Of a stretch of DNA of 64,000 bases, positions 51,101-59,512 are shown piece after piece. A model generated the notes under the pieces. It was not told the origin of the DNA. It ran no database searches and saw nothing but the letters and a program-made list of their open reading frames with translations. Numbering within the stretch: the first letter of the stretch is position 1; every line of letters begins with the position of its first letter. The DNA lies in NCBI GenBank assembly GCA_949710005.1, contig OX453284.1, positions 69,501 through 133,500 on the forward strand. Reading direction: 5' to 3'. The stretch comes from Ricordea florida (taxonomy: Eukaryota; Cnidaria; Anthozoa; Corallimorpharia; Ricordeidae). Both the position numbers and the translations under genes were made by a program.

Positions 51101-51514
51101 ATGCCAAATCAACATCAAACTGTCAAAGAGCTCCGCGCCATTGCCAAGGAGCGCAAGATAGCCAAATATTATAAGATGCGCCGGGGAGAGTTACTAAAGG
51201 CGCTGGGGATGCCTGAAGAGGTATCTAGTGGTGGAAAATGTAACCATGGCAGGCGTAAGGTTCAGTGTAAGGATTGTATGGGATCACAAATATGCCCTCA
51301 TCTAAGACAGAAAGCATATTGCAAAGAATGTGGTGGTAAGGGTATATGTACTCATGGTAGAGTAAAGTACTCTTGCAAAGATTGTAAGGGTTCCCAAGTA
51401 TGTACTCATGGTAGAACTAGGTACAGATGTAAAGAGTGTGGTGGAAAGGGCATATGCGTTCATTACAAACGTAAAGATCGTTGTATAGATTGCCGCGATC
51501 TTAGTAAGTTGTAG
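51101..51514 (+). CDS. SAP-like plus CxxC-repeat zinc protein, 137 aa
   Basis: Start at 51101 (MPNQHQ), about 29 bases after TCTTAAAGG; the earlier in-frame ATG at 51074 is too close to that motif. N-terminal SAP-like helix pair (VKELRAIAKERKIAKYYKMR then LLKALGMP), then repeated C.H...K.CKDC.GSQIC.H units (five Cys/His repeats, about 48-135). Homologue of the element 1 gene at 45110-45538 and, as there, the terminal gene next to the TIR. Confidence 0.78.
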   Translation: MPNQHQTVKELRAIAKERKIAKYYKMRRGELLKALGMPEEVSSGGKCNHGRRKVQCKDCMGSQICPHLRQKAYCKECGGKGICTHGRVKYSCKDCKGSQVCTHGRTRYRCKECGGKGICVHYKRKDRCIDCRDLSKL

Positions 51515-51572
51515 TAATATAGTGTGCATTTTTGTAACGCGAACCACGTTACAAAAAATCATATCGAGTCCA

Positions 51573-53114
51573 TCAACGGAACAAAGCCCAAGCCAATCCA
51601 CCAACTACGATTATCAGTGTAATCATATTATTTTCATGTTGTGTGGTTTCAGGCTCTTTGATTTCAGGTTTAACATCCATCATTGGTGTTTTCACCTGTA
51701 CAGCTTCAGTTCTTGTGTCTGCATGTGGTAACTTAACTTTCGAAGATCCCAAGTTATGGTTTATTCCTACAGTCTTGGTCTCTAGGTTTACATTTGAGTT
51801 AACTCCAAACTTCATATCACCCGTTGCCTTCATTAGGTTGTTGTTGTAACCAACAACACTCTCCGTGTTTATGATCATATTACTGAGCATTAGCCAAACT
51901 CCAGGTGCAATTGCCAGATCCAATCTTAACTTTGCTTCCTGAGTTGCGAGTTGGTACCTTTGTACTGAACTTGATATGTCGTTCTCAATCACACTACTTT
52001 CAAATAGAGCCAAGAACTCTTGCTGTGTTTCAATTGCACCACCACCCGTGCCCACAATCGAGTTTCGTGTATTAACTTGCGATCCCAGCACACAGTAAAC
52101 GAAGGCCTCAGCAGATCGATTCAGTCTACCCAGCCCAGCCTTGGTGAGTCCATAACCACTCGTTGGGGTGAACCAAGCATATTTGTACCCAGCAAAGTCA
52201 TCATTGCGAATGAATGAGATGAGGTTACCTTTTTCCTTCTTACCACCATCATCTGAGAATTTACCACCATCACCAGGCCATTGGTTTGCATCTTCATCAT
52301 AGTTTCGAATCAAATGAACATTTTGAAATCCCCCACCTCTTCCATGGTAACCAGCACCATAGTCAAGGAATATATCACCAAGACCATGGTTTCGCCCGCC
52401 TTTCCATCTGAAATCAGAACCATTACCGATACCGAATTCAGCGCATAATCTTTGGTAAGCAACCTTACTGTAGGGGTTGTTAGCTATGGCAAATGGTTGT
52501 TCATCTGGAAGTGGCACATTCAATTCGTACAGTATTCGCCTTATGGTGAAATACACGTGAAACTTTACGAAGCCAGCCACCACTTTGGGGTAGTTCAAAC
52601 TTTCAAAGGGGCTGACACCACATCCAGAGGTTGCACACCACACTGCAAAGTTAAGCTGTTGAGGCCAATAATTCATGTCGGGCGCGTTCAACCACTTTCG
52701 ACCTTGCTTTCCAAACTTGAACGTGACAACTTGTGATGTGAACACGTTTCGCATCTTAGCGGTGAACTTTTTCGTATTGGACACGTATATATCCAATGAT
52801 GTCAGCATGTTTGTTGTATCACTTGTGAAGTCATCAAAGTCAATGGCTGGTATTGGGTAAGAGCGATCGGTCATGGTCAAACTCTTTGGGAATGAAGATG
52901 CATCATCATTCAATCCTAAATCTGTCCACAGTAGTCTTTTCAAACGTGGTGATAGGTCATCAGTCCATGTTTTGCCAGTGGGGTCATCATAAGACATGAT
53001 TGTTGTCCCATTAACTTTCCATCTGATGTAACCCCCATATTGATCGGTCACAAATACGAATTGGTCACGATCAGCCTTTGGATACCTATTTCTGAAGTCA
53101 TTGAGTAAGCCCAT
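51573..53114 (-). CDS. Tail-anchored virion-type protein, 513 aa
   Basis: Homologue of 42105-43703 with the blocks GGYIRWKVNGTTIMS, WCATSGCGVSPF, RRILYELNVPLPDE, SGYGLTKAGLGRLNRSAEAF, VYCVLGSQVNTRNS, IETQQEFLALFESSVIENDI and APGVWLMLSN. One C-terminal membrane helix (MITLIIVVGGLAWALFR). The N terminus MGLLNDF has Gly2, which could accept a myristate; element 1 lacks Gly2, so this is not a conserved feature. Upstream CTTAAAAGTTTG motif about 40 bases before the start. Confidence 0.83.
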   Translation of the reverse strand: MGLLNDFRNRYPKADRDQFVFVTDQYGGYIRWKVNGTTIMSYDDPTGKTWTDDLSPRLKRLLWTDLGLNDDASSFPKSLTMTDRSYPIPAIDFDDFTSDTTNMLTSLDIYVSNTKKFTAKMRNVFTSQVVTFKFGKQGRKWLNAPDMNYWPQQLNFAVWCATSGCGVSPFESLNYPKVVAGFVKFHVYFTIRRILYELNVPLPDEQPFAIANNPYSKVAYQRLCAEFGIGNGSDFRWKGGRNHGLGDIFLDYGAGYHGRGGGFQNVHLIRNYDEDANQWPGDGGKFSDDGGKKEKGNLISFIRNDDFAGYKYAWFTPTSGYGLTKAGLGRLNRSAEAFVYCVLGSQVNTRNSIVGTGGGAIETQQEFLALFESSVIENDISSSVQRYQLATQEAKLRLDLAIAPGVWLMLSNMIINTESVVGYNNNLMKATGDMKFGVNSNVNLETKTVGINHNLGSSKVKLPHADTRTEAVQVKTPMMDVKPEIKEPETTQHENNMITLIIVVGGLAWALFR

Positions 53115-53217
53115 CTTCTATCCAGAATTTGGGTAGAAGAGTTCAAACTTTTAAGCCATTAGTTAAACGGGATCATCAAATCTTTCAAGTGTCCAAATTG
53201 CTCTTCAATTATACGAT

Positions 53218-53577
53218 CTATAGCATCATTAGCTTATTATCACACATGGCAGCATTTCCTAAAGATTTAATTTGCTCTGTAATTTCATGTTTATCAAGTT
53301 CTAAATATCTAACTTTCTCTGCAATTATACGTTGAAAAGCTTCGTTGGCTTGTTTGTCATCCATGACAGTACAAATGAAAGATTTTAACTGCTCTATAGT
53401 TATATATTTTAGAACCTCACCCATTTCTTTGGTATCCATAGTACGTACAAAGGAATCATATAGTTCTGGAGTTGTTCTATTTTTTAGACCTTTTTCATCT
53501 GTAATAGTATGAAATAAATATTCACACTGTTCTGTAGTTAGATATTTTGGAGGTTCATTGACTTGTTTGTTAGCCAT
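53218..53577 (-). CDS. Unknown helical protein, 119 aa, element 2 only
   Basis: Two internally similar halves: YLTTEQCEYLFHTITDEKG and YITIEQLKSFICTVMDDKQ, about 45 residues apart, so it may have arisen by internal duplication. No membrane segment and no known family. Upstream ACTTAAAAGTTTA motif fits the element's promoter signal. Confidence 0.65.
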   Translation of the reverse strand: MANKQVNEPPKYLTTEQCEYLFHTITDEKGLKNRTTPELYDSFVRTMDTKEMGEVLKYITIEQLKSFICTVMDDKQANEAFQRIIAEKVRYLELDKHEITEQIKSLGNAAMCDNKLMML

Positions 53578-53646
53578 GATATATCCTTAGTATCATAAAC
53601 TTTTAAGTCTATTTGGATTAGTATTTGTTATGCTCATAAATTATAG

Positions 53647-54255
53647 TTATGGTCTTCCTTTTAGTTCTTTGAGGATTTCTTCGCGTACTCTCTGCCTCAA
53701 TACCACCGTGTCCTCTCCACTCATATTTTTTTGAGCTTTAGCCCTTATTTCAGCCTTGAGCTTTTCGAAGTTCTTGAGTTCTTCTATGATCAACGAGAAT
53801 TGCTCATCAGAGATCTTATTGTCACGAAGGGCTTTGGAAACCAGATCTTCAATGGTGTTTATCTTGGATTTGGCCAGTGTAATGGTGTTTTGATGCTTCA
53901 CAGCTTTCTTGGACAGATTCTTGGATATTTGTTGACACGCTATGGATGCGCACACAAATACGCCACTCACTACACCCAGTGGCACAGATGCGATGATTCC
54001 GACTCCACTAAGAGATGTGCCCAATCCACCAGCTGCCAAAACGCAAGACAATATACCACAGGTCGAGCTTGCATTCATTAATACACCCTTGGATCGGTTG
54101 TATTTTTTGAGTACTGTCTCATAGTGGCTTAATTCAGACTTTAGCTTGTTCAAAGCATCACAACATTGTTGAAGCCTGAATGATGGTCCATCAGTGGGGG
54201 TTGGAGGAGGTGCAGTAGCCTCTAAGTTGGGATATATTCCTTTGTACTCACTCAT
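53647..54255 (-). CDS. Conserved protein with Gly-rich hydrophobic hairpin, 202 aa
   Basis: Homologue of 41373-41993: MSEYKGIYPN, LNKLKSELSHYETVLKKYNR, the Gly-rich hydrophobic run AAGGLGTSLSGVGIIASVPL, TIEDLVSKALRDNKISDEQF and RQRVREEILKEL. Likely membrane-inserting structural or assembly protein; function unknown. Upstream ATTTAAAAGT. Confidence 0.8.
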   Translation of the reverse strand: MSEYKGIYPNLEATAPPPTPTDGPSFRLQQCCDALNKLKSELSHYETVLKKYNRSKGVLMNASSTCGILSCVLAAGGLGTSLSGVGIIASVPLGVVSGVFVCASIACQQISKNLSKKAVKHQNTITLAKSKINTIEDLVSKALRDNKISDEQFSLIIEELKNFEKLKAEIRAKAQKNMSGEDTVVLRQRVREEILKELKGRP

Positions 54256-54287
54256 GTTTAGTTACAGTTCTCACGTACTTTTAAATG

Positions 54288-54920
54288 TTATTTGAATCTC
54301 AAACTGAAGGTGATTGGAGACCCATTCAGATTTAATTTGTTCCATTCAATGTCGAGGATGCTCAGATCGAAGTGATTTATGGGGGTTTTAGATTTATGAA
54401 CGGGAATGACTGGATAATCCTGTGATGGTATGTTGGCAAGGAGTTGTGAGGGTGAGATCTTCACGGGTCCTGTAAATCGAGCATTGTTCATATAGGATGA
54501 CTGGTTATTCACTAGACTGCACATAAGTCTCAGGGGTTCCTTGATTTGGAGATTTATGGGGTATAACTTACCAGGAGTTATGACTTCAGGTAAACCTAGA
54601 GCAAATTGCAGTCCTCTCGTAAGTTTGATGTTGGAGTTCTTGTTGGAGTACAGATAATCAACAGTATCAGTCTCAATGATCGATAGCTTGGCCTTATCCG
54701 TATCATTGAGAAATATCGCGTGTATACCACGCAGAGAGTATGTACCGGGTTGGATTATTATGATGGGTCGATTTTCCTCATTGAGTATGCCCTGTCGATC
54801 CTTGAAATTCACCAATCGTTTGGGTATATTACAACCCAGGAGTTGTATCTCCCGAAATTTGTCCAGGGGAGGGTCCAAGTACACCCTGGTTTCAGATTCG
54901 TACATTGTTATGCTCAACAT
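54288..54920 (-). CDS. Putative minor capsid/penton-like protein, 210 aa
   Basis: Homologue of 43755-44390, about half identical by eye: MLSITMYESETRVYLDPPLD, IIIQPGTYSLRGI, IETDTVDYLYSNKN, PGKLYPINLQIKEPLRLMC, INHFDLSILDIEWNKLNLNG, ITFSLRFK. Beta-rich, single jelly roll inferred. Five bases from the upstream gene (54926), so probably co-transcribed. Confidence 0.62.
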   Translation of the reverse strand: MLSITMYESETRVYLDPPLDKFREIQLLGCNIPKRLVNFKDRQGILNEENRPIIIIQPGTYSLRGIHAIFLNDTDKAKLSIIETDTVDYLYSNKNSNIKLTRGLQFALGLPEVITPGKLYPINLQIKEPLRLMCSLVNNQSSYMNNARFTGPVKISPSQLLANIPSQDYPVIPVHKSKTPINHFDLSILDIEWNKLNLNGSPITFSLRFK

Positions 54921-54925
54921 TTATA

Positions 54926-55900
54926 TTAGCGACGCCTCTTTTTTAATTCGTCTACAAAGTACACTACAACAGCGAGGATCAATAGCCAAGCGTTCTTACC
55001 CAGGAATGAAATGACCTCCCCAGCGGTCTTGAACAGGAAACTCACGATCGCCCCCACCATACCGGGCAATAACTCACCAAGTTTCTTACCGATGGTCTTC
55101 AGCCCGTCCCCCACACCTTTGCCCAATTTCGAGAGCCCTTTGGAGAGGTTGGAGACTATAACACCAATGACCACTCCAACGGCACTCATGACAGCAAAGA
55201 CTGTGAATCCATATTTCTTGAAGATGGCCTTCACACGATCCCGTAATGACATTCGTTCCTGGATTTCTTCATTCTCACCCTCCAGGTTAGCTATCTCTTG
55301 TTCCTGCTCACCAATTTCCCTCTCCAGAGTCTCTATTTGGCTACTTTCTTCTGGGGTCTTCAGCGGCTTGTCCCTATGGAATTTTAGCTTGTCCTTCATT
55401 TTGGTGAGTAGTCCTTTTCTCTTTGATATCTCACCATCATTAGCTTCTACAACTTCTATTGAGGTTGGCCCTAAACTGTCCCTTATAGTCTTGGGGAGAT
55501 CAGGATCATCAATAATTTCATCATCTTTAGCTAATAAAGTATAAGGCCTGGAATTTTTTCTAAACAGTTCCACAATTACATGACCCCCCTCGTTAATTTT
55601 AGCTCTGAACTTGGAAGTATCAACTTTGGGGAATTTTGATCTGATTCTACTCCAAGCTTTATCTTGGTTACTTTCCATCTCTTTCACCTTTTCCTTTCCA
55701 AATAATGGCCGCCTACTTTCATCAACACCACCAAATGAAGTTTCCTCCTCTTCATCATGGTCAATTGTACGAGTGGTTGATGTCTTTGTGATTGGGCTCA
55801 AATAAAGTGTATCATCCCCATCATCATTACCTCCACCATCATCATCACCTGGCTCATTTAGGGTAGTCGGATCTAAATCGGGATCATAAGCAGTTGCCAT
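54926..55900 (-). CDS. Coiled-coil protein with Gly-rich membrane C terminus, 324 aa
   Basis: Homologue of 40042-41334, shorter in the coiled-coil part. N terminus acidic (NEPGDDDGGGNDDGDD), central coiled coil (IETLEREIGEQEQEIANLEG), conserved end: LRDRVKAIFKKYGFTVFAV, LGKGVGDGLKTIGKKLGELL, PGMVGAIVSFLFKTAGEVIS, final helix and KKRRR. Strong conservation only at the C terminus marks that as the functional domain. Confidence 0.82.
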   Translation of the reverse strand: MATAYDPDLDPTTLNEPGDDDGGGNDDGDDTLYLSPITKTSTTRTIDHDEEEETSFGGVDESRRPLFGKEKVKEMESNQDKAWSRIRSKFPKVDTSKFRAKINEGGHVIVELFRKNSRPYTLLAKDDEIIDDPDLPKTIRDSLGPTSIEVVEANDGEISKRKGLLTKMKDKLKFHRDKPLKTPEESSQIETLEREIGEQEQEIANLEGENEEIQERMSLRDRVKAIFKKYGFTVFAVMSAVGVVIGVIVSNLSKGLSKLGKGVGDGLKTIGKKLGELLPGMVGAIVSFLFKTAGEVISFLGKNAWLLILAVVVYFVDELKKRRR

Positions 55901-55934
55901 ATTTGATGTCGAATATGGGAACTTCTAAGTTGGT

Positions 55935-56342
55935 TTATCGCACCCACTTGCTAACTATATATACCAGGATTAACATCCCAACTACGACATAGACCATCTG
56001 AGCCGTTCTTTGGTCTTCATTCAGTCGGTAATATTCAGAGAATTTAGGAGGATCGCCTATTTGATTGTACAATCTCATCGCTTCATCCGTCTCCGATATG
56101 TTCTCAGATGCCTGGTCAGCATCACTCTTCCTCTTATTCATAAAATCAATATATGCCAAGCGCCTCTTTTCGAACGCAGCGTAATCTTTTTGGTACTTCT
56201 CCAATGCTTTGTCATGCCTTTCCCTTTCCTTTTCGAGTTCTTCGGGTGATGATCCAGTGAGGACATGTGTTATATAAGTACTAAGACCGAGGGCAGCTGC
56301 ATTGGCGATTGCACCTCCAATAACGATCGCTATGGTCGCCAT
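55935..56342 (-). CDS. Membrane protein with charged helix, 135 aa
   Basis: Homologue of 38231-38629: N-terminal hydrophobic helix (TIAIVIGGAIANAAALGLST), RHDKALEKYQKDYAAFEKRR, NISETDEAMRLYNQ, KFSEYYRLNEDQRTAQMVYV and a C-terminal hydrophobic helix. Two predicted membrane segments around a charged helix. Confidence 0.78.
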   Translation of the reverse strand: MATIAIVIGGAIANAAALGLSTYITHVLTGSSPEELEKERERHDKALEKYQKDYAAFEKRRLAYIDFMNKRKSDADQASENISETDEAMRLYNQIGDPPKFSEYYRLNEDQRTAQMVYVVVGMLILVYIVSKWVR

Positions 56343-56375
56343 TTGTCAATCTATTGTAGGATTTCTTAATTCATT

Positions 56376-56573
56376 TCATTCAATCGTGAAGTGCTCCAAC
56401 TTGGGAGTGTTCTTCAAATGATCGAGTACAGCCATAACGAATCCTTTCTCGTCAAAGGATATTACGGACCCATTGTCATCTTTGGTTATGAAGTCCCTCA
56501 AAATTGGTTCGTCTTCCATATGATTATACAACGCCACTTCGAATCTTGTACGATCAAATCTCACTATACTCAT
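56376..56573 (-). CDS. Small protein, 65 aa, element 2 only
   Basis: MSIVRFDRTRFEVALYNHME, then FITKDDNGSVISFDEKGFVM and VLDHLKNTPKLEHF. No membrane segment. Three bases from the next gene's stop, so tightly packed and likely real. Function unknown. Confidence 0.6.
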   Translation of the reverse strand: MSIVRFDRTRFEVALYNHMEDEPILRDFITKDDNGSVISFDEKGFVMAVLDHLKNTPKLEHFTIE

Positions 56574-56576
56574 TAC

Positions 56577-56798
56577 TCAAAAGCTCTTTGGTAAGATATT
56601 TTGATCTTCTAAATAAGTTTTGATGTAATCACTCAAGGACAAAACACCGGTCAATTTGACATAATTCATGATATTGGACGATGGATCGCCAATTAACGAT
56701 TCTTTCAGGACCTTCTTACCCACATAGACCACAGCAGCAGCGATTACCACGATAACTGCATAATCTGTAACAGTCTTTACAAGCTTGTTTTCTGACAT
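56577..56798 (-). CDS. Small membrane protein, 73 aa
   Basis: Homologue of 38006-38224: ENKLVKTVTDYAVIVVIAAA, VGKKVLKESLIGDPSSNIMN, LKTYLEDQ counterpart IKTYLEDQNILPK. One clear membrane helix near the N terminus, a weaker second one. Confidence 0.78.
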   Translation of the reverse strand: MSENKLVKTVTDYAVIVVIAAAVVYVGKKVLKESLIGDPSSNIMNYVKLTGVLSLSDYIKTYLEDQNILPKSF

Positions 56799-56808
56799 TT
56801 TGTGTGTA

Positions 56809-57264
56809 TTACATCAACTCGTCATTTAAGCTGTTTTCTCTGTTTGAGGGTCTTCTGACCTCATTCATGTCCCTGACAGGAGGTGGTCCGAAGGTTACAG
56901 AAGGTACGCGTAAATCGGCTATTCTGTCTTTGTATCTCGTGTATAATGAGTAAGCAGTTACCCCTATTATGGACCCGATTATTAACACATTCCCGAAGGA
57001 TAGACTGGGTATCCAGGCATTATCATCCGTGGAGGATCCTTCATTATCCTCTTTCACCAATGCATTCTGCTGCTGCTCCTTTTCTTTCTGATTATCTATC
57101 ATTGCATCCCGTTGCTCTTTTTCCTTCAATGCCTCCTTAGCCTTCTTGTGGTACTCGGCCAGTTTCTTCCCGGCCTCCACCTTCTTGGGATCCTTTACTC
57201 TATCCTTGACATCGGGTTCACTTGTGATTTGCTCAACAGTTTGCTCAACAGTTTGCTCAGCCAT
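56809..57264 (-). CDS. Single-pass membrane protein, 151 aa
   Basis: Homologue of 37539-37961. The start is set at 57264 (MAEQTVEQTVEQ) because the promoter-like CTTTAAAT and the repeated upstream segment precede it; the frame is open further. Shared motif DPKKVEAGKKLAEYHKKAKE, then an acidic linker, membrane helix NVLIIGSIIGVTAYSLYTRY and a Pro/Asn-rich tail. Confidence 0.78.
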   Translation of the reverse strand: MAEQTVEQTVEQITSEPDVKDRVKDPKKVEAGKKLAEYHKKAKEALKEKEQRDAMIDNQKEKEQQQNALVKEDNEGSSTDDNAWIPSLSFGNVLIIGSIIGVTAYSLYTRYKDRIADLRVPSVTFGPPPVRDMNEVRRPSNRENSLNDELM

Positions 57265-57322
57265 GTTTGTATCCCTGTTATCACTAAGCTTTAAATCTCC
57301 TAATAGGGTGTCTATTAGGAGA
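57262..57322 (-). repeat. Duplicated promoter plus hairpin, copy 1
   Basis: About 61 bp (ATGTTTGTATCCCTGTTATC, CTTTAAAT, then hairpin CTCCTAATAG/CTATTAGGAG at 57297-57321) repeated at 57562-57622. Each copy ends at a start codon, so two neighbouring genes share almost the same promoter. Confidence 0.9.
57296..57322. terminator. Hairpin TCTCCTAATAG/CTATTAGGAGA
   Basis: Perfect 11-bp stem, 5-nt loop (GGTGT), after the stop of the 74-aa gene (57340) and before the promoter of the next gene. Confidence 0.65.
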
Positions 57323-57339
57323 TCTTTTTGAACCAACAT

Positions 57340-57564
57340 CTACCAAAACCAACGACGTTTGTTATACAACCAACATAATCCAATTCCGACTATCGCACCT
57401 TTCAAATATGAAGATGATTTATTAACGAACTCCTCAAACTCTATTCTTTCCTCATCTCTACATTCTTGTATTATTTCCCGACACTGTTCATCTATATTTT
57501 CTCTACAGTACTCTTCACAATATTCTTTCACAGTCGCTCTATCAATAACTCCTGTGTTGGCCAT
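57340..57564 (-). CDS. Cys-rich small membrane protein, 74 aa, element 2 only
   Basis: Charged N-terminal helix with four Cys (YCEEYCRENIDEQCREIIQEC), then a membrane helix (LKGAIVGIGLCWLYNKRRWF). Bracketed by the duplicated promoter/hairpin segments, suggesting acquisition or expansion by local duplication. Unknown function. Confidence 0.68.
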   Translation of the reverse strand: MANTGVIDRATVKEYCEEYCRENIDEQCREIIQECRDEERIEFEEFVNKSSSYLKGAIVGIGLCWLYNKRRWFW

Positions 57565-57622
57565 GTTTGTATCCCTATTATCACTTAGCTTTAAGTCTCC
57601 TAATAGGGTGTCTATTAGGAGA
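57562..57622 (-). repeat. Duplicated promoter plus hairpin, copy 2
   Basis: Near copy of 57262-57322, with CTTTAAGT and the same hairpin (57596-57622), lying after the stop of the SSB-like gene (57639). Confidence 0.9.
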
Positions 57623-57638
57623 AGTAAGTCTTAATTAT

Positions 57639-58610
57639 TCAGTGTTCTAGCACAATCTCATCTTCTGATTCTGATTCTGATCCTGGTTCTTGTGGCGTAG
57701 CATTATTAGAAGGTAACATTCGAGATTCTGGTTCTAGTTCTGGTTCTTGTGGCGTAGCATTATTGGATGGTAACATTCGAAAACTAGTGATGCTGTTGTA
57801 ATCACTTGGAGTGAAATTCATCTCAGAAACACGAAGACGTGCTGAAGCGCCGTAACTGGTCTGCCCGTGGGATCCCCAGAATATACCATCCCAATGGACA
57901 ACAGGATGACCAAAACCGCTTACATACTTGTCGGGTTGCCACATGTATTCAAGTGGGTTAACGATTTCATCATCTGGACCGTATACACAAGTTCTGGATT
58001 GGATTTTATCACCCTTACCCCATGTCACGAACTTGAGGTAGGCACGCTGTGGACTGCTTTTGTCCTTTGTCTTCTTACCCGTTTGTTGGTCTGTGATGTT
58101 TATGTAATCGTATATTGGTTTCACAGCAAAAGACCAATCATTTTCACTCTTGGCAGCTGTGTATGCATTGAAGGTCGCGGGTGGTACTGACCTATCTGAT
58201 TTTGGTTTGTTACAAAACTTTTTGAGTGAGTTCAATGTTATCTTCATTACATTATCAAGTGCTTTTCGAGTCTTGATCTCTTCGGTTGTTGGGCAATCCA
58301 TGGTATTAATCGATGTCATTGGGTATGAAATTTGGAACCCCTCCAGAGTCTCAAGTCTGCGACTGTCTTTGTCGGTTCCAAATGGCCACACCCCTGATAT
58401 ACCCGAAAAGAATTGCTTGGATAATTCAATGAAGATCGGTCGCTTCACACCGTTTGGACCTTGTACATAAACATCTGAACTAACCCATTGGTTTTGTACT
58501 TTACTTTTGCCTTTGGTGAAAGAGTTCCTCTTGGGTTCAGAAACAACGATGGTGTTCCAGTCAAAATCAGAGTCAAGTGAAATGAAGATTGGTTCAGTCA
58601 TGTTCATCAA
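57639..58610 (-). CDS. Putative gp2.5-type ssDNA-binding protein, 323 aa
   Basis: Homologue of 39128-39949. The core contains YPMTSINTMDCPTTEEIK, the aromatic strand FVTWGKGDKIQSRTCVYGP and the closing block VVHWDGIFWGSHGQTSYGAS then RLRVSEMNF, typical of SSB-like proteins of large DNA viruses. The C-terminal tail has a 20-residue direct repeat (MLPSNNATPQEP twice) ending SESESEDEIVLEH, acidic as in gp2.5. Proposed role: coating single-stranded DNA during replication. Inference from motifs only. Confidence 0.52.
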   Translation of the reverse strand: MMNMTEPIFISLDSDFDWNTIVVSEPKRNSFTKGKSKVQNQWVSSDVYVQGPNGVKRPIFIELSKQFFSGISGVWPFGTDKDSRRLETLEGFQISYPMTSINTMDCPTTEEIKTRKALDNVMKITLNSLKKFCNKPKSDRSVPPATFNAYTAAKSENDWSFAVKPIYDYINITDQQTGKKTKDKSSPQRAYLKFVTWGKGDKIQSRTCVYGPDDEIVNPLEYMWQPDKYVSGFGHPVVHWDGIFWGSHGQTSYGASARLRVSEMNFTPSDYNSITSFRMLPSNNATPQEPELEPESRMLPSNNATPQEPGSESESEDEIVLEH

Positions 58611-58729
58611 GTTACCTTTCGGTTATGACATAGTACATACCTATCTTTAAGCCACTTAGTATGTCATATAATAAGAGGCTCACAAGTGGTTATTTAGTAC
58701 TAAAGTTGTGTTGGGGCTTTGCTGCTTAG

Positions 58730-58758
58730 GTCTCTTAGTAGGTCGTCTACTAAGAGAC
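58730..58758. terminator. Hairpin GTCTCTTAGTAG/CTACTAAGAGAC
   Basis: Perfect 12-bp stem, 5-nt loop, downstream of the minus-strand frame ending at 58791. Same design as the stems at 57296 and 57596. Confidence 0.65.
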
Positions 58759-58790
58759 TTACAATAGTGTTTCATATGGAAGTTGGGTCA

Positions 58791-59057
58791 TTAAGTCCAT
58801 AGTTGCTCAGCTTCTCCCTTTTGCTCGTTATCGAAGCACCAATCCCACGCACGATCGGGGTGCCATGCTATAGGCATTAGTTCATCCCGCAGACGTTTGT
58901 AGAAGTCCGATTTATGGTAGTGCTTGTGTGCATTCAACATTCTAATTGTAATGTGTGAGACTTCAGACTCCATCTCTTCTGCGAAAAACTCGACCAACTG
59001 GCCATACAGACCAGTATCTTCCAAACCCTCTTTCCCATCCCAATCCCCATTGTCCAT
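58791..59057 (-). CDS. Protein with C-terminal DWC motif, 88 aa frame
   Basis: The C-terminal part FYKRLRDELMPIAWHPDRAW then DWCFDNEQ matches the end of the element 1 protein at 44442-45065. Acidic N-terminal part. Function unknown. Confidence 0.55.
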   Translation of the reverse strand: MDNGDWDGKEGLEDTGLYGQLVEFFAEEMESEVSHITIRMLNAHKHYHKSDFYKRLRDELMPIAWHPDRAWDWCFDNEQKGEAEQLWT

Positions 59058-59121
59058 TGCTCTGAATCTCTCCTCGGGGCTAATAGATTCATCAAAACGT
59101 CTATCATAGATGTCCTTATGC

Positions 59122-59472
59122 CTATAATGAAAACATGGTTGAAGTCCATCCCTGAACTTGTATCTCGATCAATATCATTCTCAAAACTTTCACAGTACGT
59201 GTGATTAGAGTATCTGCAGAGTAAGACCCATCATAATCATCATCATAATGGTCTACTATGGTATGAAATGGTAGTCGATCCTGGCCTAGCTTGAAGTTAA
59301 TTTCAACTCTTGTGAAAGTAGGGCTGACTAACTCGAAGGCATTAACAATCTCTGGCCTTACTCTCTCGAAGAGCTCATCAAGGTCATAGTCATTCTCACC
59401 ATATAAGGTAAATACGTGAAACTCAAGTTCGTTTTGTTGCATCTTGTTGTTGTGCTTTTGCCTGTGGTACAA
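59122..59472 (-). CDS. Hypothetical acidic protein frame, 116 aa
   Basis: Begins near MQQNELEFHVFTLYGENDYD (internal Met at about 59442 is the likelier start). Acidic run HYDDDYDGSYSADT. No recognised family; lies between the DWC-motif frame and the minisatellite. Confidence 0.45.
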   Translation of the reverse strand: MYHRQKHNNKMQQNELEFHVFTLYGENDYDLDELFERVRPEIVNAFELVSPTFTRVEINFKLGQDRLPFHTIVDHYDDDYDGSYSADTLITRTVKVLRMILIEIQVQGWTSTMFSL

Positions 59473-59512
59473 CCAGTCTTGAAGACACTTTTCCTAGAAT
59501 CCACTTTAGTCC

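Noticed and set aside
51573-53114. N-myristoylated entry-complex protein like poxvirus A16/G9
   Set aside because: Gly2 is present only in element 2 and the Cys pattern is absent; only the tail-anchor topology is shared.
55011-55544. 177-aa frame opposite the coiled-coil gene
   Set aside because: Shadow of the conserved minus-strand gene at 54926-55900.
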